Below are positions 1-4,404 of a stretch of 6,536 nt of DNA, piece after piece. Within the stretch, counting starts at the first letter, position 1. Each line of letters starts with the position of its first letter. Source of the stretch: Marinagarivorans sp. UBA5870 (GTDB lineage: Bacteria > Pseudomonadota > Gammaproteobacteria > Pseudomonadales > Cellvibrionaceae). A model generated the notes under the pieces. That model saw only the letters and a program-made list of their open reading frames with translations. It made no database searches and had not been told where the DNA came from. The stretch is from positions 1 to 6,536 of the forward strand of contig DJFO01000059.1 of NCBI GenBank assembly GCA_002432555.1, in the 5' to 3' direction. The position numbers and the translations under genes are program-made.

Positions 1-856
1 TGAAATGCGCGTGGCGGGTGGCGGCGCAGTTGGGAATGACGGCCACCGCCTTGTTGGCGGCGTGTGTGGGAAAATCTTTGATTTTCACATCGAGCACCGT
101 CGTTAGACCACCGAGGCCCTGGGCGCCGATTCCCAGCGCATTGACCTTGTCGAAGAGCTCGAGGCGCAGAACCTCGGCACGAGTGGTGGCTCCGCGCTCG
201 CGCAGTTCCTGGATGTCGATGGGATCGAGCAGCGCCTCTTTGGCCAAGAGCATGGCTTTTTCGGCGGTGCCGCCTATGCCGATCCCCAACATGCCGGGTG
301 GGCACCAGCCGGCGCCCATCTGGGGCACCACGTTCAAGACCCAGTCGACCACAGAGTCGGACGGGTTGAGCATGGCGAATTTGGATTTGGCTTCGGAACC
401 GCCCCCCTTAGCCGCCACGTGCACATCGATGGTATTACCCGGCACAATTTTGTAGTGGATCACAGCGGGGGTATTGTCGCCGGTATTTTTTCGCGCGCCG
501 TCGGGATCGGACAGGATCGACGCCCGCAGCACATTGTCCGGATGGGTGTAGGCGCGGCGCACGCCCTCATTGATCATATCTTCGAGGGCCATGGTTCCCT
601 CGATCCGCACGTCCATTCCCACCTGAACAAACGCGGTGACTATACCGGTGTCCTGGCAAATGGGCCGCTGACCTTCGGCGCACATGCGCGAGTTAATCAG
701 GATCTGGGCCATGGCATCCTTGGCCGCTGGATTAGCTTCTTTCTGATACGCCTGGTAAACCGCGTCAATAAAATCCTTCGGGTGGTAATAGGAAATAAAC
801 TGCAGCGCATCTGCGACGCTCGCGATAATGTCTTCTTGCCGTATAACCGTGGCCAT
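1..856 (-). CDS. fumA: Class I fumarate hydratase, N-terminal part (C-terminus outside window)
   Basis: This is an oxygen-sensitive, iron-sulfur fumarase that interconverts fumarate and L-malate in the cytoplasmic TCA cycle. The 285 visible residues read without interruption from ATG at 854-856 to the left edge. The family's usual length in Pseudomonas-type bacteria is a little over 500 residues, so roughly the N-terminal 55-60% is present. Three cysteines in the motifs CQDTG (Cys67), GWCPPG (Cys185) and NCAATRH (Cys277) match the three [4Fe-4S] ligands of class I fumarases. AKGGGSE (149-155) and GIGIGGTAEKA (191-201) are also family-typical. The start is supported by a purine-rich AAGAGAAGAG (861-870 on the minus strand) four bases before the ATG and by agreement with the Pseudomonas N-terminus (ALQFISYYHP). 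It diverges from the acetyltransferase at 1093. The related two-subunit tartrate dehydratase is less likely because the N-terminus matches single-chain fumarases. The gene symbol follows Pseudomonas usage. Confidence 0.93.
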   Translation of the reverse strand, partial: MATVIRQEDIIASVADALQFISYYHPKDFIDAVYQAYQKEANPAAKDAMAQILINSRMCAEGQRPICQDTGIVTAFVQVGMDVRIEGTMALEDMINEGVRRAYTHPDNVLRASILSDPDGARKNTGDNTPAVIHYKIVPGNTIDVHVAAKGGGSEAKSKFAMLNPSDSVVDWVLNVVPQMGAGWCPPGMLGIGIGGTAEKAMLLAKEALLDPIDIQELRERGATTRAEVLRLELFDKVNALGIGAQGLGGLTTVLDVKIKDFPTHAANKAVAVIPNCAATRHAHF

Positions 857-900
857 GTTGCTCTTCTCTTAAATCTCAAAGTTTTCAAATGTATGGGAAG

Positions 901-975
901 TGCCTACCGCAGGAGTGCCTGCCACAGGAACGCCTGCCGCAGGAACGCCTGCCGCAGGATCGCCTGTCGAAAAAT
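901..975. repeat. 15-bp tandem repeat array of short palindromes upstream of fumarase
   Basis: Four consecutive 15-bp units (901, 916, 931 and 946), consensus CGCCTGCCGCAGGAA, are followed by a decayed fifth (961-975) that keeps only CGCCTG. Units 3 and 4 differ only at the last base; units 1 and 2 carry a few substitutions. Each good unit contains CCTGC-C-GCAGG, an almost perfect dyad, so the array is a run of small inverted repeats spaced 15 bp centre to centre. It lies 45-119 bp before the fumarase ATG, between two divergent genes, so it could fall in a promoter or a transcribed leader. The function is unknown. A 15-bp period keeps all frames open, which makes misleading ORFs across it. 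Confidence 0.9.
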
Positions 976-982
976 AATCCGT

Positions 983-1007
983 CCGGTGCGCCGAGACGGC
1001 GCGCCGG
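983..1007. other. Strong GC-rich hairpin in the divergent intergenic region
   Basis: Arms CCGGTGCGCCG (983-993) and CGGCGCGCCGG (997-1007) flank the loop AGA. The pairing is 11 bp with a single T:G position. There is no T tract directly after it on either strand. On the minus strand TTATTTTT begins only a few bases downstream, so a weak terminator or attenuator ahead of fumarase is possible but not shown. It could equally be an operator-like dyad. Confidence 0.5.
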
Positions 1008-1092
1008 TGCTTATGCGCCGCAAAAACTTGACACGGCCGCATTTAAGGTGCACAAGTGTCGACCCATCCACGCAGGAAAATCGGAGACTTAT

Positions 1093-1527
1093 ATGCACCT
1101 ACTCCACCAGCCGAGTAAAACCGATGTCCTGAATCTGCTCAACGCGACCAATTTGCCGACCGCGGATCTCACACAGGAACACCTGCGGCACTTCTGGGGT
1201 TTCGCCGCGGACCAAACGATCGTCGCCCTGGTGGGACTTGAGCCGCGCACGCCCTTCGGCCTTTTGCGCTCTCTGGCGGTGAGCCCCGAGTACCGCAATC
1301 GCGGTCTTGGAACCCAGCTGGTGCGGCACGCGGAAGCCATGGCGCAGCAGATGGGGCTGCGCGAGCTCTACTTGTTGACGTCATCCGCTCAGGAATTCTT
1401 TGAAACTTTTGGCTACGAGGCGGTGCCGCGCGGCAGTGCGCCCGTCGCGATCGCACACACGCCGGAATTTGCCGCGCTGTGTCCGCGCTCTTCGCTGTTA
1501 ATGCGCAAACAATTGGCCGCGCAATAG
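1093..1527 (+). CDS. arsN2: GNAT-family N-acetyltransferase, ArsN2-like
   Basis: This is a 144-residue cytoplasmic acetyltransferase of the GNAT fold, which transfers acetyl from acetyl-CoA to an amine. The acetyl-CoA loop is visible as RNRGLG (68-73, the RxxGxG motif A), preceded by the beta-strand LLRSLAVSP (57-65) and followed by GLRELYLLT (88-96) and FFETFGY (102-108). The ArsN2 group, annotated in arsenic-resistance loci, shares the N-terminal NLPTADLT (20-27) and the C-terminal LCPRSSLLMRK (129-139), both present here. The acceptor substrate is not known from sequence. The start at 1093 is chosen because GGAGA (1083-1087) is well spaced before it and the length fits the family. An in-frame ATG at 889 would add 68 residues translated from the tandem repeat, which is implausible. 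No arsenic gene (arsR, arsB, arsC, arsH) is adjacent. It is the only plus-strand gene here, divergent from fumarase and convergent with degQ. The GNAT call is firm; the ArsN2 subgroup is by remembered similarity. Confidence 0.8.
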   Translation: MHLLHQPSKTDVLNLLNATNLPTADLTQEHLRHFWGFAADQTIVALVGLEPRTPFGLLRSLAVSPEYRNRGLGTQLVRHAEAMAQQMGLRELYLLTSSAQEFFETFGYEAVPRGSAPVAIAHTPEFAALCPRSSLLMRKQLAAQ

Positions 1528-1604
1528 TTCGATATCCCCCCCAAGGGCTGTTCTTCGCAGGATTCAACCCAGCCAATATTATTCCGCCGAATTATCACCA
1601 GCCA

Positions 1605-1735
1605 AGACAACACCGCGGAGACAACACCCGCGAAGACAATTAACCTACGGAGACAATAAACCCTCGGCGACAGTTCACCCGTGGAGACAATTCACCCGTG
1701 GAGACAATCAACCTGTGGAGACAATTTGCCCGTGG
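1605..1735. repeat. 17-bp direct tandem repeat array, eight units
   Basis: Eight units begin at 1605, 1619, 1634, 1651, 1668, 1685, 1702 and 1719. The last six are exactly 17 bp, with consensus AGACAATTCACCCGTGG; the first two are shortened to 14 and 15 bp. The AGACAA block is best conserved (CGACAG in the fifth unit). Fainter traces (AGACCC at 1743, ATACAA at 1755) suggest the array once ran further right. Because 17 is not a multiple of three, this is not a repeated peptide. It occupies the gap between the stop of the acetyltransferase (1527) and the degQ terminator (1786). The stretch 1528-1604 holds nothing recognisable, and no plus-strand terminator for the acetyltransferase was found. 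Confidence 0.9.
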
Positions 1736-1785
1736 GGTAAAAAGACCCGCGCGGATACAACCCCCGCACGACCAAACCCGCAGGC

Positions 1786-1814
1786 AAAAAAAAGCCGCCC
1801 TCAAGGAGCGGCTT
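1786..1814 (-). terminator. Intrinsic terminator of degQ
   Basis: Read on the minus strand, AAGCCGC and GCGGCTT form a perfect 7-bp stem around TCCTTGAGG, in which CCT/AGG could pair further. The stem runs straight into a run of eight T (1793 down to 1786). It sits 46 bp past the degQ stop codon. The orientation of the T tract makes it a minus-strand terminator; it gives no U tract to plus-strand transcripts from the acetyltransferase. Confidence 0.92.
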
Positions 1815-1860
1815 AGTGCGGTCGAGGCCGCAGTCGCGCTACAGATTTCGCCCGAATCGT

Positions 1861-3210
1861 TTAACGGATCACCAGATAAAAACTGCCGCGGTCGCGCTGC
1901 ACGTGCAGCAAAATCGAATCGCCACCGCGACCAATCGCCCTGTTGAAATCTTCCAAATTGCCGACCCGCATGCGGTTCGCACCTATGATCATGTCGCCGG
2001 GTTGCAAACCGCTGCTCGCGGCGGGGGAGCGCGGCAATATGCGGCTGACCACCACGCCGTCACCTTCCGGATGATTTTCGAATTGCGCGCCTTCGAGCAG
2101 CGGATGGGATTTGCCTACAGCCGCGAAACCCGAGCTGGGATCACCGACTTTGCAACGGGCGGTTTTTTCCTTGCCGTCGCGAATATAAGTCAACTTCACC
2201 GTCTCGCCAATTTTGCGCACACCTATGGCATTGCGCAGGGCGCCGGCGGAAAGAGTCGGCCGACCATCCACCGCGACTATGACGTCGCCGGGTTTCAGGC
2301 CGGCTTTCTCGGCCTCGGATTTTTCCGCCACCCCGGTGATGAGCACACCAAGCTGACCATTTTGTAAATCAAACGCCTCCTGCAGTTCCGGCGTGACGTC
2401 TTGAATACTGACGCCGATCTGACCGCGTTTAACTTCGCCGTGCTCAAGAATCTGCTCGATGCTCGCGCGAGCCATATTGATTGGAATAGCGAAACCTATG
2501 CCCACATTGCCGCCGGCCGGAGCGAGAATCGCCGTGTTGACGCCAACAAGCTCACCGCGCAGATTGACCAGCGCGCCACCGGAATTGCCGGGGTTGATCG
2601 ACGCATCGGTCTGAATAAAATCCTCATAACCTTCAATGCCGAGTCCGGTGCGTCCCAAGGCGCTGACGATACCGGTGGTCACCGTTTGGCCGAGGCCAAA
2701 CGGATTGCCTATGGCGACCACATAATCGCCGACCTGCAGATGGTCGGAGTTACTGATGGCGAGTTGCGCCAGATTATTGCCCTGAATTTTTAATACGGCT
2801 ATATCCACTTCCGGGTCCGAACCCACCAGTTCGGCTGCAAAACTGCGGCCGTCATTCAGGATTACCTGGATGTCGTCTGCCCCGTTGATCACATGGTGAT
2901 TGGTGATCACCGTGCCTTTGGCTGCATCGACGATCACGACCGATCCCGCGCTGCGCTGACGTTGCTGCGGCGCCTGCTGATGTTCCGGAACGTCGAAGAA
3001 ATGGCGGAAAAACGGATCATTTAAGAGGGGATTGTTGACCTCCCGCTTGGTATAGGTAGCGATATTCACCACCGCGGGATTCACCTTCTTAAGCATCGGC
3101 GCCAAAGACGGCAGGGGTGTGCCGTCCGCGTCCGCTGTCGGCAGGGCGGCGAACGTCGGCGGCGCCAGCAACAGACTGGCAGTCAGGGTCAGGACGTGTG
3201 ACAGCTTCAT
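1861..3210 (-). CDS. degQ: Periplasmic serine endoprotease DegQ (Do/HtrA family)
   Basis: This is a 449-residue periplasmic protease/chaperone that degrades or holds misfolded envelope proteins, probably as a trimer-based cage. Residues 1-21 are a signal peptide (MKLSHVLTLTASLLLAPPTFA) with likely cleavage after Ala21. The trypsin-like domain follows (about 35-255) with the triad His106 (TNHHV), Asp136 (EVDIAVL) and Ser210 (NPGNSGG), all intact. PDZ1 spans about 262-352, with carboxylate-binding loop GQIGV, and PDZ2 about 370-449. The PLPSLAPML start of the mature protein, the length and the C-terminus SFYLVIR resemble E. coli DegQ (about 455 residues) more than DegP or MucD. The start at 3210 is chosen for the signal peptide and the GAGGAAAG ribosome site just upstream; an in-frame ATG at 3315 lies upstream of the putative -35 box. 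Val91 and Thr100 replace residues that are usually Gly and Tyr just before the catalytic His. It has its own sigma-E-like promoter and terminator, so it is probably monocistronic. Confidence 0.95.
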   Translation of the reverse strand: MKLSHVLTLTASLLLAPPTFAALPTADADGTPLPSLAPMLKKVNPAVVNIATYTKREVNNPLLNDPFFRHFFDVPEHQQAPQQRQRSAGSVVIVDAAKGTVITNHHVINGADDIQVILNDGRSFAAELVGSDPEVDIAVLKIQGNNLAQLAISNSDHLQVGDYVVAIGNPFGLGQTVTTGIVSALGRTGLGIEGYEDFIQTDASINPGNSGGALVNLRGELVGVNTAILAPAGGNVGIGFAIPINMARASIEQILEHGEVKRGQIGVSIQDVTPELQEAFDLQNGQLGVLITGVAEKSEAEKAGLKPGDVIVAVDGRPTLSAGALRNAIGVRKIGETVKLTYIRDGKEKTARCKVGDPSSGFAAVGKSHPLLEGAQFENHPEGDGVVVSRILPRSPAASSGLQPGDMIIGANRMRVGNLEDFNRAIGRGGDSILLHVQRDRGSFYLVIR

Positions 3211-3280
3211 CGGGCTTTCCTCAAAAAATCCGGGGAACGAAAGAATGGGGGATGGGCAATGCTTTTTCAATTTACTGCCA

Positions 3281-3310
3281 TCACAGATACACGCGAGCGG
3301 GAGAAGTTCC
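3281..3310 (-). promoter_or_regulatory. Putative sigma-E (RpoE/AlgU) promoter of degQ
   Basis: On the minus strand, GGAACTT (3304-3310) is identical to the sigma-E -35 consensus. After a 16-base spacer comes TCTGTGA (3281-3287), matching the TCTGA-type -10 in four of five positions. The spacing is that of known sigma-E promoters. Initiation a few bases beyond the -10 would give a leader of roughly 65 nt to the degQ ATG at 3210. Envelope-stress sigma-E control of an HtrA-family protease is known for degP in E. coli and mucD in Pseudomonas. No equally good sigma-70 promoter was found in this leader. Confidence 0.65.
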
Positions 3311-3323
3311 CGCACCGCAACGG

Positions 3324-3351
3324 AACAGCCGCGGCCTACGCCGCGGCTGTT
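3324..3351 (-). terminator. Perfect 12-bp hairpin after the DUF4340 gene, probable terminator
   Basis: Arms AACAGCCGCGGC (3324-3335) and GCCGCGGCTGTT (3340-3351) are perfect complements around a 4-base loop, CTAC on the plus strand. It lies 17 bp past the stop of the DUF4340 gene and just upstream of the sigma-E-like promoter. On either strand only two or three T follow the stem, so it is weaker than the degQ terminator by the usual rules. It could act partly by protecting the 3' end of the mRNA. Confidence 0.6.
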
Positions 3352-3368
3352 TGCCGGTCCGCTCGCAA

Positions 3369-4391
3369 TCAGCTGTTGACCGCCGACTGTTGCAGCTCCT
3401 GGATTTTGGCGAGCGCGTCGTACTGCAATTTGGAAATTCGAAAGCTGTGCTCGTTGTCGTTGCGACGGATGAAGTACTGGTCATCCTTGCTGAGCAATTG
3501 GTATTGATAATTACCGGAGCTGGTGGTGACGCTCCACTCCAGTTTCGATAATTTTCCGTCGCCAGCACCCGCCGCCGCGGTGGGCGCATCGAAATCCGCT
3601 TGATTCGGGGCGACACCGAGCACGCTCACATCCGCCAGGGCTTTGGCGAAGGCTGCACTGTCAAAGCCGGTCGGGCCCGGAGAGGCCGGTTTGGCGGTCT
3701 CCGCCGCGGGCGCGGCGGCGGCCGGCGCGGTTGGGTTTGCGGGAGCCTCCGCCCCCGTCGCCGGGGCGTTGTTTTCCGACGGCCACTTACCATCGGCTTT
3801 CGCGACTTTGTGCTCGCCGATCTGCAGGGCGAGAATATCTCCCTGCGGACGCATCAAACCCGGATCCAGCCAGGAGTCGCGATTGGTGCCGAGAGCGAAC
3901 TCATCGATTCGCGCCGCGTATATCGCATCGCTGCCGCCCTTGCGCAGGTGCGCCTGCTTAAAGCTGGGCGAGGTGCCCATGTAGAGCACGACCAATTCCT
4001 TATCGCCACTCAGCAGGCGAATTTTGCGCTTAAATTTTTCATCGCTCACTTCAAAACGTTTGGCCGCATCCGCGGTGGTGGCCACCGGCCAATCGCCGCG
4101 CAGGCCGCCGAGTTCCTTCAGCAGATCGCCGACCTTGTTTTGCGCCGCCGGCAGGCCGTCGCCCAGCTGCCATTGATTATCTTTTTTCAGCAGTTGTAAA
4201 GATTCCTCGCCACTGGTGATTTCGAGTTTGTCGACCTGCGCAGTGTCTACCGCGAGCAGCGGCGCGTTGGCAGTGGTTGAATCTTCACCGTCGACATTAA
4301 AAAGGACCACGGCTAACACGAGCTGCACGGCAAAAATACCGGCAAGCCAGGGAATTTTTTTTGCGGAGCGTTGGATTTTGGAAGAATTCAT
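3369..4391 (-). CDS. DUF4340 domain protein, membrane-anchored partner of the GldG-like protein
   Basis: This 340-residue protein has one N-terminal membrane segment (about 14-32, WLAGIFAVQLVLAVVLF) preceded by a basic stretch (KIQRSAKK). The bulk is therefore predicted to lie on the periplasmic side. The region from about 45 to 200 has the DUF4340 pattern: a short strand repeat around VDKLEITSGEESLQLLKKDNQWQL in two parts, RLLSGDKELVVLYMG (125-139) and SWLDPGLM (173-180). Residues 208-240 are an Ala/Pro-rich linker of low complexity. The C-terminal 280-340 region looks like a second, degenerate copy of the same strand pattern (LEWSVTTSSGNYQYQLL). DUF4340 genes commonly follow a GldG-like gene in ABC-transporter operons; their biochemical role is not established. 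The start is firm: AAGGAGG (4396-4402) precedes ATG by four bases, inside the 13-bp gap after the upstream stop. The function is unknown; the family call rests on composition and context. Confidence 0.82.
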   Translation of the reverse strand: MNSSKIQRSAKKIPWLAGIFAVQLVLAVVLFNVDGEDSTTANAPLLAVDTAQVDKLEITSGEESLQLLKKDNQWQLGDGLPAAQNKVGDLLKELGGLRGDWPVATTADAAKRFEVSDEKFKRKIRLLSGDKELVVLYMGTSPSFKQAHLRKGGSDAIYAARIDEFALGTNRDSWLDPGLMRPQGDILALQIGEHKVAKADGKWPSENNAPATGAEAPANPTAPAAAAPAAETAKPASPGPTGFDSAAFAKALADVSVLGVAPNQADFDAPTAAAGAGDGKLSKLEWSVTTSSGNYQYQLLSKDDQYFIRRNDNEHSFRISKLQYDALAKIQELQQSAVNS

Positions 4392-4404
4392 AGTGCCTCC
4401 TTAA

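Noticed and set aside
1028..1060. Perfect TTGACA at 1028-1033 as a sigma-70 promoter of the acetyltransferase
   Set aside because: No convincing -10 box lies 16-18 bases downstream; the candidates there are CACAAG and similar. It may still be a weak promoter but is not supported.
889..1092. In-frame 68-residue extension of the acetyltransferase with a CLPQE/RLPQE pentapeptide repeat
   Set aside because: The repeat peptide is a by-product of the 15-bp array. A ribosome site sits before the ATG at 1093, the GNAT domain starts there, and family length fits 144 residues.
419..1132. Plus-strand 237-residue open frame opposite fumarase
   Set aside because: It lies antisense to a clear fumarase coding sequence and then crosses the tandem repeat; its Cys/Arg-rich tail is only the repeat read in another frame.
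901..1735. CRISPR array or integron attachment sites
   Set aside because: The repeats are 15 and 17 bp, directly adjacent, without spacers of constant size and without cas or integrase genes nearby.
1816..2793. Plus-strand open frames across the protease gene (1816-2367, 2401-2793)
   Set aside because: They are antisense to a complete, conserved DegQ reading frame and have no recognisable domain.
3211..3315. Upstream start of degQ at 3315
   Set aside because: The extension would hide the signal peptide inside the protein and begin upstream of the putative promoter; the start at 3210 has its own ribosome site.
3600..4199. Plus-strand 199-residue Arg/Gly-rich frame
   Set aside because: It is the antisense shadow of the DUF4340 gene; its Gly/Arg content comes from the complement of the Ala/Pro linker.
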